From JAGTRB01 sp037439685 (GTDB lineage: Archaea; Thermoproteota; Bathyarchaeia; TCS64), in assembly GCA_037439685.1 (NCBI GenBank), contig JBBIVO010000038.1:1-15946 (forward strand): a stretch of 15,946 bases of DNA, in the 5' to 3' direction. The notes beneath the pieces are model-generated. The model ran no database searches. It had not been told where the DNA came from and worked only from the letters and a program-made list of their open reading frames with translations. A program made the translations under genes and the position numbers. This document shows, piece after piece, positions 1 through 6,286 of the stretch. Numbering within the stretch: the first letter of the stretch is position 1; each line of letters starts with the position of its first letter.

Positions 1-586
1 AAGGCAGTTCTTCGGGGAGGGGGTGGAAGATTATGGGGAGATCAGGGGCGTCAAAGAGGAGAGGATCAGGCCTTCCATAGATGGAGAGGAGCTGAACCTA
101 GAAGGGCCGGTCGTAAGGGTGATCTGGACTCCGGGACACGCCTCCCATCATCAATGCTACTATCTACCCGAGGATAGGCTCCTGATCCTTGGAGACGCGG
201 GCGGACTCTTCTACGCCAGGTCGGAGACCATCCTTCCCACTACGCCTCCCCCGTTCAATCCAGCTAAGGCTGTGGAGAGCCTCGACAGGCTCATAGCCTT
301 GGAGCCGGAGATAGTCTGCTATGGCCACTTCGGATTTGCAGATAGGGGCGTCGAGAGGTTGATGAGCCACAGAGCCCAGATCCTCCTATGGTCTAAGGTC
401 GCGGAGAGGGCTGTAGAGGAGGAGCTAAGCCTGGATGAGGCGAGGGAGTTATTGATGGAGGAAGACCCCATGCTCAGGGGATGGAGAGGGACATCGGAGA
501 GGAGGGAGGCCTCCATTAAACTGAGTCTGCTAGGATTCATAGAATACTTCAAGTGGTTGAAGGAAAGGGAGGCGAATGAGCGCTGA
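1..586 (+). CDS. Metallo-beta-lactamase-fold hydrolase, C-terminal part (5' truncated by window edge)
   Basis: The frame is open to the left edge (first full codon at base 2), so the GTG at 23 is probably internal and the N-terminal half, which should carry the HxHxDH metal motif, lies outside. What is visible fits the second half of an MBL fold: TPGHASHH (metal-ligand His region) around residues 38-45 counted from the GTG, LILGDAGG with the bridging metal-ligand Asp, and CYGHFG with the last His. After it comes a helical tail rich in Glu, Arg and Leu. The family contains hydrolases of many substrates (thioesters, lactones, phosphodiesters); the substrate cannot be read from this fragment. 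The gene ends 67 bases before lysS on the same strand. MBL fold is confident; exact function unknown. Confidence 0.8.
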   Translation, partial: RQFFGEGVEDYGEIRGVKEERIRPSIDGEELNLEGPVVRVIWTPGHASHHQCYYLPEDRLLILGDAGGLFYARSETILPTTPPPFNPAKAVESLDRLIALEPEIVCYGHFGFADRGVERLMSHRAQILLWSKVAERAVEEELSLDEARELLMEEDPMLRGWRGTSERREASIKLSLLGFIEYFKWLKEREANER

Positions 587-604
587 CCAAGCTCCCATCA
601 GAGT

Positions 605-630
605 TCAATTAAATCTCTATCCTTAAATTC
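605..630 (+). promoter_or_regulatory. Candidate TATA region for lysS
   Basis: The short gap between the hydrolase and lysS is AT-rich and holds two TATA-like stretches, AATTAAAT near 608-615 and CTTAAATT near 622-629. The second lies about 25 bases before the TTG start of lysS, which would give a transcript with almost no leader; no clear Shine-Dalgarno site is seen before that start. Inferred from spacing only. Confidence 0.4.
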
Positions 631-653
631 CTCCCGAACATAAACCGTTTGGG

Positions 654-2267
654 TTGACAGAGGAGATAATCGGGCGCGGAACATGGTATGACAAGACCGC
701 TAGGGAACTGATAGAGCGGGAGGAGAGGCTGGGGAGAAGCCTGTCCCTTATAAGAGCTGAGAGTGGGCTGGGGGCCTCAGGCCTCCCCCACATCGGGAGC
801 CTAGGAGATGCCGTGAGAAACTATGCCGTGGCATTGGCAGTGATGGATCAAGGATACGACGCGGAGTTGATAGCCTTCTCCGACGACATGGACGGCCTCA
901 GAAGGGTGCCGGCGGGCTTCCCAAAGGAGATGGAGAGGTGGCTTGGCTACCCCGTATCAGAGATACCAGATCCCTTTGGAGGCTGCCATGAGAGCTTCGG
1001 CAGCCATATGACCTTCCTCCTCCTCGAGGCCCTAGAGGCCTGCGGGGTTGAATTCACCTTCATGTCAGGCTCGAGGGCTTATCGGGAGGGCCTCTTCGAA
1101 AAGGAGATAATGACCATCATGGAGAACTCTGAGAGGGTTGGGAGGATCATAAGAGAGGAGCTGGGCCAGGAGAAGTATGAGGAGATCCTCCCCTATTTTC
1201 CAGTATGTGGGGGCTGCGGGCGGATATACACCACCCAGGCATACGAGTATCTGGAGAAGGAGCATAGGGTTCTTTATAGGTGTTCGGGGATGGAGGTGAA
1301 GGGAACCTGGCTCAGTGGATGTGGATATGAGGGGGAGGTCGATGTCCTGGCTGGAAGGGGAAAGCTGAGCTGGAAGGTCGAATTCGCCACAAGATGGAGG
1401 GCCTTAGACATCAGATTCGAGGCCTATGGAAAGGATATATCCGACTCGGTGAGGGTCAATGACCGGATATGCAGGGAGATATTAGGATTCGAGCCCCCGA
1501 TGCACGCCCAGTACGAGATGTTCCTAGATAGGGGTGGGAGGAAGATATCCAAGTCGGCTGGAAACGTATTCACTCCACAGCTCTGGCTCAGATACGGCTC
1601 CCCTCAATCCCTCAACCTCCTCCTCCTGAAGAGGTTCGTGGGAACTAGGAGCATATCCCCCGAGGATATCCCCACATATATGGACGAGCTGGACGACCTC
1701 GAGGGCATATACTTCGGGGAGACTGAGATAGCCGATGAGAGGGAGAGGGCGAAGCTGAGGGGTTTATATGAATATTGCTGGATGCTCAATCCTCCCAAGA
1801 AGAGAAGGATCAACATCCCATACAGGATTCTAGTAAGCCTCGCAGAGATTGCCCCAAGGGGAAAGGAGTTTGAATATATCAGCGAGAAGCTAAAGGTTTA
1901 TGGATATATCCCCCCAGGGGATGAGGAGCTGAGGAGAAGGGTGGAATACGCCCTAAACTGGGCCAGGGACTTCAAGACCTCCACGGAGAGCTTCGAGCTC
2001 CGGCCGGAGGAGAGGGAAGCCCTAAGAGAACTCATAACCCTCTTGAAGGCCTCTGAGGACGAGGAGGAGTATCAGAACGCTGTCTTCCACGCCTCGAGGT
2101 CTAGGGGGATAGAGCCAAAGCGCCTCTTCCAACTCCTCTATCAGGTCCTCCTTGGGAGCCCCCACGGCCCGAGGTTCGGTCCCTACGTCTCTGCCTTGGG
2201 CAAGGAGAAGCTCATAGAGAAGCTGGCGGACCTTCTTGAAGATAGAGAGCTGGAGAAGGACCAGTGA
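654..2267 (+). CDS. lysS: Lysyl-tRNA synthetase, class I
   Basis: Attaches lysine to tRNA-Lys in the cytoplasm. The 537-residue protein has the class I signature: PHIGS at residues 45-49 (the HIGH motif, in the form usual for class I LysRS) and KISKS at 297-301 (the KMSKS loop). Between them four cysteines (185, 188, 210, 223) form a probable zinc site of the CxxC...C...C kind seen in archaeal class I LysRS. The C-terminal third is mostly helical, as expected for the anticodon-binding helical cage. Length matches the family. Start is TTG at 654; no in-frame ATG lies nearby. Class I LysRS is the form of many archaea and a few bacteria, in contrast to the class II enzyme of most bacteria and eukaryotes. 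Sometimes named lysK. Confidence 0.96.
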   Translation: MTEEIIGRGTWYDKTARELIEREERLGRSLSLIRAESGLGASGLPHIGSLGDAVRNYAVALAVMDQGYDAELIAFSDDMDGLRRVPAGFPKEMERWLGYPVSEIPDPFGGCHESFGSHMTFLLLEALEACGVEFTFMSGSRAYREGLFEKEIMTIMENSERVGRIIREELGQEKYEEILPYFPVCGGCGRIYTTQAYEYLEKEHRVLYRCSGMEVKGTWLSGCGYEGEVDVLAGRGKLSWKVEFATRWRALDIRFEAYGKDISDSVRVNDRICREILGFEPPMHAQYEMFLDRGGRKISKSAGNVFTPQLWLRYGSPQSLNLLLLKRFVGTRSISPEDIPTYMDELDDLEGIYFGETEIADERERAKLRGLYEYCWMLNPPKKRRINIPYRILVSLAEIAPRGKEFEYISEKLKVYGYIPPGDEELRRRVEYALNWARDFKTSTESFELRPEEREALRELITLLKASEDEEEYQNAVFHASRSRGIEPKRLFQLLYQVLLGSPHGPRFGPYVSALGKEKLIEKLADLLEDRELEKDQ

Positions 2268-2283
2268 AGAGAGTGCCGAATCG

Positions 2284-2293
2284 TTGATTTAAA
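2284..2293 (+). promoter_or_regulatory. Candidate TATA box upstream of structured RNA element
   Basis: GTTGATTTAAAC just after the lysS stop resembles an archaeal TATA box. It lies about 25-30 bases before the first base of the long stem that begins at 2319, the usual distance to an archaeal transcription start. Inference from position only. Confidence 0.35.
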
Positions 2294-2318
2294 CTGACCC
2301 CATCCTCCCCCTACATGT

Positions 2319-2411
2319 TGGTTTAGGGAGGGGGATCCGCATCCACCAAGGTTGCACATAGCCTCGCGAGAGGCTCTGATCCCGGCTTCAACATCCCCAC
2401 CCCTAAAACCA
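2319..2411 (+). ncRNA. Candidate structured non-coding RNA closed by a long terminal stem
   Basis: Bases 2319-2336 (TGGTTTAGGG then AGGGGGAT) pair with 2393-2411 (ATCCCCAC then CCCTAAAACCA). The match is 6 bp, a 2x2 internal loop, 7 bp, one bulged A (2408), then 3 bp: about 16 pairs. Inside is an apical hairpin, AGCCTC (2360-2365), a GCGA tetraloop of the GNRA type, and GAGGCT (2370-2375). GTTG (2351-2354) can also pair with CAAC (2389-2392), leaving a 14-base unpaired strand at 2337-2350. A TATA-like box precedes the element at the right distance and a T-run (2417-2421) follows. I tried H/ACA and box C/D layouts and neither fits well, so family is unknown. The pairing is symmetrical, so the other strand cannot be excluded. 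Confidence 0.45.
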
Positions 2412-2439
2412 TTGATCTTTTACCTTATCTTCGAAGGCC

Positions 2440-2714
2440 CAATTTGAGGGTGGGATGGCCTTATAACCCTATAGAGATGCTCCACCCCTTCTGTGGATTC
2501 TCCCTTGGTCTCCCCGTCCGAGGACGTGTAGGCTGGGCTGGGGCGGACCCAGCCAATGGGTTGAAGGGGCCGTGGACTCCGAGCAGGGCTTCCCAACAGG
2601 GAGATGGGGTGAAGCCCGGCCTAACGCCGCAGGCTCATCCAAAGAGAACTGGTAACAGGGGTTGCAGCTGGATCCATCCATGCGGGCCCATGAGTTTTTC
2701 GCGGGGATGAGGCG
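2440..2714. other. GC-rich intergenic stretch with hairpins; no recognised gene
   Basis: No convincing protein is encoded here on either strand: open frames exist but have low-complexity, shadow-like translations. The stretch carries clear stems, for example GGCTGGG 2531-2537 with CCCAGCC 2548-2554 (10-base loop) and GGGCTTC 2586-2592 with GAAGCCC 2611-2617. A TATA-like CTTATAA lies at 2459-2465 and a T-run at 2695-2699. It ends at a terminator-like hairpin. This could be a larger structured RNA on the + strand. I looked for the conserved cores of RNase P RNA and SRP RNA and did not find a set that holds together. Confidence 0.35.
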
Positions 2715-2735
2715 AGAAGAGATCGCTCTTCTTTT
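2715..2735 (+). terminator. Hairpin plus T-run, terminator-like
   Basis: AGAAGAG (2715-2721), loop ATCG, CTCTTCT (2726-2732) make a perfect 7-bp stem followed directly by more T (2733-2735). It has the shape of an intrinsic terminator for a + strand transcript coming from the GC-rich region to the left. Archaea often use T-runs alone, so the hairpin may instead be part of an RNA. Confidence 0.45.
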
Positions 2736-2790
2736 ATCCCTGAGGATCAGCGTGGTGTGAAAGAGGCGGCCGTTAGGGGTTGAGATCGTC

Positions 2791-2854
2791 GGGCGGGCTC
2801 CAAACTCAAGATCCTCATCATCGCTCAGAGGGGTAAAATCATCATCGCCCGCCC
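2791..2854 (-). ncRNA. Box C/D guide RNA (predicted rRNA 2'-O-methylation guide)
   Basis: Read on the - strand: GGGCGGGC (2854-2847), one G, box C ATGATGA (2845-2839), 10-nt guide TTTTACCCCT (2838-2829), box D' CTGA (2828-2825), 3-nt spacer, box C' ATGATGA (2821-2815), 12-nt guide GGATCTTGAGTT (2814-2803), box D as TGGA (2802-2799), GCCCGCCC (2798-2791). The outer arms form an 8-bp all-GC stem. The junction gives a K-turn: 3-nt bulge G-A-U, then tandem G.A pairs using the GA of box D. Spacings match archaeal C/D RNAs, which bind L7Ae, Nop5 and fibrillarin. Box D is degenerate (TGGA for CTGA). By the D+5 rule the first guide would place a methyl group on the last G of AGGGG in a target reading AGGGGUAAAA; from memory archaeal 16S rRNA has such a sequence near the E. 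coli 690 loop. The second target was not recognised. Confidence 0.72.
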
Positions 2855-2875
2855 AAATATTGAAAACCACGGATT

Positions 2876-2888
2876 CTAATAAATTTAG
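2876..2888 (-). promoter_or_regulatory. TATA box for the box C/D RNA
   Basis: On the - strand this reads CTAAATTTATTAG, a good archaeal TATA element. Its downstream edge lies about 22 bases before the first base of the GC clamp of the box C/D RNA at 2854, so transcription would begin essentially at the RNA's 5' end. This spacing independently supports transcription of that RNA from the - strand. Confidence 0.55.
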
Positions 2889-2931
2889 GCTGTCAGCCTT
2901 CGAGCTCTATCGAGACCGCTTCGGACCGAAG
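2887..2931. promoter_or_regulatory. Two short inverted repeats between divergent promoters
   Basis: AGGCT-GTC-AGCCT (2887-2899) abuts the TATA box of the - strand guide RNA, and CTTCGG-A-CCGAAG (2919-2931) sits four bases before the TTAATA box (2935-2940) of the + strand endonuclease gene. Compact dyads at these positions could be operators for regulators of the two divergent transcripts. No regulator is identified. Confidence 0.3.
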
Positions 2932-2933
2932 GG

Positions 2934-2942
2934 GTTAATATC
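2934..2942 (+). promoter_or_regulatory. Candidate TATA box for the tRNA endonuclease subunit gene
   Basis: GTTAATATC lies about 30 bases before the ATG at 2970, compatible with a short-leader archaeal transcript. GGGGAGGG at 2946-2953 lies 16 bases before the ATG, rather far for a Shine-Dalgarno site. Confidence 0.35.
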
Positions 2943-2969
2943 CTTGGGGAGGGAAGATCGTTTGGGCCT

Positions 2970-3524
2970 ATGAAGAGGGTATGCGCAGTTTACACTAGGG
3001 ATGGGCTGATAGTGGTACCTGACTTGAGCGATGCAGATAGCCTCTATCAGGATGGATATGGCTCCTTTAGAGAGGACCGCCTGCTAACCCTGAAGCCCTT
3101 CGAGGCCCTATACCTCCTAGAGAGGTCGAGGATAACCCTCTTGGATGAAAGGGATAGGGGGGGCCTCTCCTTTGAGGAGCTCCTGAGAAGGCTCTCCTCC
3201 GTGGATCCACTCTCTTGGACCAGATACGTAGTCTATAGGGACCTCAGGGCCAGGGGCTTCGTGGTAAGGGAGGGGAGGGGGGAAGCCGCAGACTTCCTTG
3301 TATATGAGAGGGGCTCATACCCGAAAAGGCCTCCTAGATACTTGGTCCACGCGGTGTGTGAGGGGTCCCCTGAGCCCATCTCCCAGATCCTAGAGGTGCT
3401 GAAGGCCGCCGAGGGTGAGGATAGGATCCTCAGGATCGCCGTCGTCGATAGAAGGGGGGAGCTCGTCTACTATACGATCGCCGAGATGGGCTTTCAGGAG
3501 GAGGGGGAGGGGGGCTTAAGGTGA
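2970..3524 (+). CDS. tRNA-splicing endonuclease family protein, probable structural (non-catalytic) subunit
   Basis: This 184-residue protein aligns along its length with archaeal tRNA-intron endonuclease: LSFEELLRRL (66-75), YVVYRDLRARGFVVREG (86-102), ADFLVYERG (107-115), YLVHAV (124-129), LRIAVVDRRGELVYY (154-168). The enzyme cuts introns from precursor tRNAs with a Tyr-His-Lys triad. Here the Tyr is kept (112), but the His of the family's EHSxYLV segment falls at a proline (121, in KRPPRYLV), and the catalytic Lys position is Arg (152). The FG of the KFGADF motif is also changed (RGEAADF). In archaea with heterotetrameric endonuclease a degenerate partner of this kind supplies structure while another subunit cuts, so I infer a beta subunit. 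The ATG at 2970 gives the family's normal length. The 3' end overlaps hisS by 31 bases, tail to tail. Confidence 0.85.
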   Translation: MKRVCAVYTRDGLIVVPDLSDADSLYQDGYGSFREDRLLTLKPFEALYLLERSRITLLDERDRGGLSFEELLRRLSSVDPLSWTRYVVYRDLRARGFVVREGRGEAADFLVYERGSYPKRPPRYLVHAVCEGSPEPISQILEVLKAAEGEDRILRIAVVDRRGELVYYTIAEMGFQEEGEGGLR

Positions 3525-4801
3525 TCTGCGAGGCCCTCTAAACCTATAGGCCTCTGTTCCCCTGTCTTCATGCAGCGGAGGGTGACCTGCCCCCCCGCCA
3601 ACTCCCTCTCCCCCACTATCACAACCCAGGTGAACCCCTTCCTATCCGCGTGTTCAAGCTGCCTCGTCAGGCTTCTGTTCATGAGATCCATATCCGTCTC
3701 GATCCCCCTTCTCCTCAGGAGCTGCGCGACTCCTATCGCCTCAGGCCTCATCTTTGGGGAGGCTGAGGCCACGTAGACCCTTATCCCTAACTCCCCTTCT
3801 CTAAGCATCTCCTTCTCCTCCATTAGGAGGATGATGCGCTCTACCCCAAGGGAGACCCCCGTCGCGGGGGTTGATTCTCCACCGTAGAGCTTGATGAGGT
3901 CATCATATCTTCCTCCTCCGGCTATGCTGCCATAATCCTCAAACCCTTCTGCGTAAACCTCGTATACGGGGCCTGTGTAGTAATCCAAGCCTCGGGCGAG
4001 GCTTAGGTCGATCTGTATATGTTCGACTATGCCGAAGGGCTCGGAGTATTTAACGAGCTCTTTTAGAGAGGTTAACCCGATCATCCCTGCCGAAGATCCC
4101 GAGACGAGCCTCTCGAGGTCTTCTATAACCTCCCCTGGCTTGCCTCTCAGCTTTATCAGCTCCAAAAGCCTTTCAATGGAGCCTCTGGATGCCCCCAACC
4201 TCCTCAACTCTTCTCTTACAGCTTCAACCCCCATCTTCTGGACCTTATCCACGGCTCTGAATATGTCTAAGGACCTCTCCCTCGGCATATCCGCGATCTC
4301 GAGGAGGGCCTCCAGGATCCTCCTATCGTTAACCCTTACCGTGAACTCTTCGAAGCCTAACTGCTTCAGGGCGTCGACGGCCGCTGCGAGGACCTCCGCG
4401 TCGGCTATCTCCTCGCCGACGCCGACGATATCGGCGTCTGCCTGCCAGAACTCCCTCAGCCTCTTCTCTGATGGATGCTCATATCTCCAGACTGGGCCTA
4501 TGGCATACCTCTTGAAGGGCATGGGCAGCTCTCTGTGAGATGCGACCACCCTGCACAGGGAGGCCGTCCACTCAAATCTCAAGCCGAGCTCCCTATCGGA
4601 TTTATCCTTGAAGTGGTAGATCTGGTCTATTATATCCTCCCCGCTCTTGATCTTAAGCATCTCCCAACTCTCGAGCGCCGGGGTCCCAAGGGGCTCAAAC
4701 CCGTAGCACTCGAAGACCCTCCTTATCCTGTCTAAAACCCAGTTCCTCCTCCTCATCTCATCTGGGAGGTAGTCCCTCGTGCCCTTTACCGGCTGAAACA
4801 A
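3494..4801 (-). CDS. hisS: Histidyl-tRNA synthetase
   Basis: Class II synthetase charging tRNA-His in the cytoplasm. The 435-residue protein shows the family motifs in order: VKGTRDYLP at 5-13, motif 2 around RYAIGPVWRYEHPS (98-111) with Arg106, the histidine-specific ARGLDYYTGPVYEV (269-282) and GGGRYDDL (295-302), and motif 3 GVSLGVERI (315-323). From about 340 the anticodon-binding domain follows (RVYVAS, ending in VVIVGERELAGGQV). Length is normal. Start is TTG at 4801, chosen because AGGAGG on the - strand lies 8 bases before it. It is downstream of secY, 67 bases away, with its own TATA-like box, so it may be transcribed independently of the ribosomal operon. Confidence 0.97.
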   Translation of the reverse strand: MFQPVKGTRDYLPDEMRRRNWVLDRIRRVFECYGFEPLGTPALESWEMLKIKSGEDIIDQIYHFKDKSDRELGLRFEWTASLCRVVASHRELPMPFKRYAIGPVWRYEHPSEKRLREFWQADADIVGVGEEIADAEVLAAAVDALKQLGFEEFTVRVNDRRILEALLEIADMPRERSLDIFRAVDKVQKMGVEAVREELRRLGASRGSIERLLELIKLRGKPGEVIEDLERLVSGSSAGMIGLTSLKELVKYSEPFGIVEHIQIDLSLARGLDYYTGPVYEVYAEGFEDYGSIAGGGRYDDLIKLYGGESTPATGVSLGVERIILLMEEKEMLREGELGIRVYVASASPKMRPEAIGVAQLLRRRGIETDMDLMNRSLTRQLEHADRKGFTWVVIVGERELAGGQVTLRCMKTGEQRPIGLEGLADHLKPPSPSS

Positions 4802-4806
4802 GTATG

Positions 4807-4843
4807 AGGCCTCCTAGACTCAAGCGGGTAGGCGTTTTTAAAC
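4807..4843 (-). promoter_or_regulatory. Promoter and RBS of hisS
   Basis: On the - strand CGTTTAAAAAC (4833-4843) is a TATA-like element about 35 bases before the hisS TTG, followed by AGGAGGC (4808-4814), a strong Shine-Dalgarno match with 8-base spacing. Together they decide the TTG start and suggest separate transcription from secY. Confidence 0.5.
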
Positions 4844-4868
4844 GGCCCTGTAAGGGGGCTGGGCTTCC

Positions 4869-6281
4869 TCATCTTAGGGCTCCTCTCAGGAATGGATATA
4901 GATCCTCGATCTGCTCTTGGAGGATCACCTGGTAGAACTGGTATAGGATGCTTACACATAGTAGGGCTCCCATCCCTGAGCCGAAGACCCCGAAGAGCTC
5001 CGAGACCGATGAGATGAGCCCGACAAGGATCCCTCCAAGGATGGTTATCGTGGGTATATACCTCTTGAGGAGGCTCTCGATGGGCCTCTTGCTCCTCCTG
5101 AAGCCGGGTACCTGCATGCCCGATTCTATCAACTGCTCAGCGACCTTCTCAGGCCCCATCCCGCCGACCTCTATCCAGAGCATTGAGAAGAGGACGCAGA
5201 CCGATACCACTATTAGGATGTAGGCCACCACGCGTATGGGATCGGCTGAGATGGCCTCAACCCCCCCTGGGGATGTCACATAGTAGACTACTCCCCCCGT
5301 GGGTATGAGGCCTCCCTCGGTTCTGTTATATGTGCCCAGCAGGCCAAGCCAGAGGTTCGAGTTGTCTTGGTTCCACCGTTGCCATACGAGCTGGGCCCCC
5401 AGCTGGATGTTTGCAAATAGGGCATAGGCGAAGATGACGGGGATGTTGGAGACGTATAGGAGCTTTATCGGCATCTTTCCCCTGTATCCCCTGAACGTCG
5501 AGTGAGAGACCGGAAGCTCCACCCTCATCCCCTCAGCGTATATCACGACGGCGAAGACGGCGATGGTGGTGATGAGGCCTATCATATCCGGGAAGCCGCC
5601 TGGCCTGTGGAACCAGCCCCAGACGGGCTCTCCGAGGATGATGCCCTCGAAGAATGCGAATACTGCCCCCAGCCTCTTCCCGTCCCCGACGGGGATGAAG
5701 CTCAAGGAGTCCCACCAGATCCTCTGGGCTATACCGGCCACGATGAACAGGCTTATGCCGCTCCCTACACCCCACCCCTTCTGGAGGAGCTCGTCCAGGA
5801 GCATGATGATGATGCCGGAGGCCAGAAGCTGGAGGAAGATTAGGACCGAGATGCCGAAGGTGACCGTTCCGAAGGCTCCGCTGATGATGTAGAGGGCCGA
5901 TTGGAGCATGATCATCGCGATGGAGAAGACCTTACTCGCCGCCGTGAATAGGGCCCTATCCTCGGGCTTTGAGAAGTCAACCTCTATCATCCTAGCTCCG
6001 GCTAGGAGCTGGATGATCAGGCCGGCTGTTACGATGGGGCCTATGCCCAGCTCCATAAGGGTACCCCTTGTTGAGGCGAAGATTACCCTGTAGGTCAGCA
6101 TCGCGGGGCTCTCAGCCCCCATGGACACACCATATAGGGGTATCTCAGACATCACCAGATAGATGACGAGGGCTAGCCCGGTCCATGCCAGCCTAGCATT
6201 GAAGCCTATCCTCCTCTCCGGCTTCTTAATCTCGGGGATGAACCTCGAGATGGGCCTGAAAGATTCTAGAAAGCGTCCCAT
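4869..6281 (-). CDS. secY: Protein translocase subunit SecY
   Basis: Central channel of the Sec translocon (Sec61-alpha homologue), through which secreted and membrane proteins pass; partners are SecE and Sec61-beta, not in this window. The 470-residue protein has about ten hydrophobic membrane segments: TM1 near 29-45, followed by the plug region and TM2 (about 75-95, GPIVTAGLIIQLLAGARMIE). KGWGVGSGISLFI (168-180) and the long loop SHSTFRGYRGKMPIKLLYVSNIP (259-281, before TM7) are classic SecY signatures; the latter and the FRRSKRP loop (394-400) face the ribosome. C-terminus QEQIEDLYP is typical. ATG at 6281 follows the uL15 stop by 5 bases, with GTGAT (from anti-SD AUCAC) just upstream. 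It is the last gene of the ribosomal cluster, as in most prokaryotes. Confidence 0.97.
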   Translation of the reverse strand: MGRFLESFRPISRFIPEIKKPERRIGFNARLAWTGLALVIYLVMSEIPLYGVSMGAESPAMLTYRVIFASTRGTLMELGIGPIVTAGLIIQLLAGARMIEVDFSKPEDRALFTAASKVFSIAMIMLQSALYIISGAFGTVTFGISVLIFLQLLASGIIIMLLDELLQKGWGVGSGISLFIVAGIAQRIWWDSLSFIPVGDGKRLGAVFAFFEGIILGEPVWGWFHRPGGFPDMIGLITTIAVFAVVIYAEGMRVELPVSHSTFRGYRGKMPIKLLYVSNIPVIFAYALFANIQLGAQLVWQRWNQDNSNLWLGLLGTYNRTEGGLIPTGGVVYYVTSPGGVEAISADPIRVVAYILIVVSVCVLFSMLWIEVGGMGPEKVAEQLIESGMQVPGFRRSKRPIESLLKRYIPTITILGGILVGLISSVSELFGVFGSGMGALLCVSILYQFYQVILQEQIEDLYPFLRGALR

Positions 6282-6286
6282 CTAAA

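Noticed and set aside
2301..2336. TCCCCCT near 2306-2312 pairing with AGGGGGA near 2329-2335 as a lysS terminator.
   Set aside because: It lacks a following T-run and competes with the much longer stem between 2319-2336 and 2393-2411.
2485..2494. ACAGAAGGGG on the - strand, like the conserved 3' core of RNase P RNA.
   Set aside because: The following GCTTA and the matching 5' core (GGAAA-type P4 strand) were not found at a suitable distance, so a full RNase P RNA could not be assembled by eye.
2444..2710. Open frame of 88 codons on the + strand in the GC-rich block.
   Set aside because: No recognisable domain, Gly/Pro-rich composition as expected from random GC-rich sequence, and it overlaps strong stems.
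2469..2870. Open frame of 133 codons on the - strand covering the box C/D RNA, with an Asp-rich stretch (SDDEDLEF).
   Set aside because: The Asp-rich part is just the translation of the repeated ATGATGA boxes. The rest resembles no protein, runs through hairpins and a terminator-like stem, and has no RBS. The RNA explanation accounts for more of the sequence.
5502..5892. Several long antisense open frames inside secY and other ribosomal genes.
   Set aside because: They are mirror-frame shadows of GC-rich coding sequence; the sense proteins are unmistakable.
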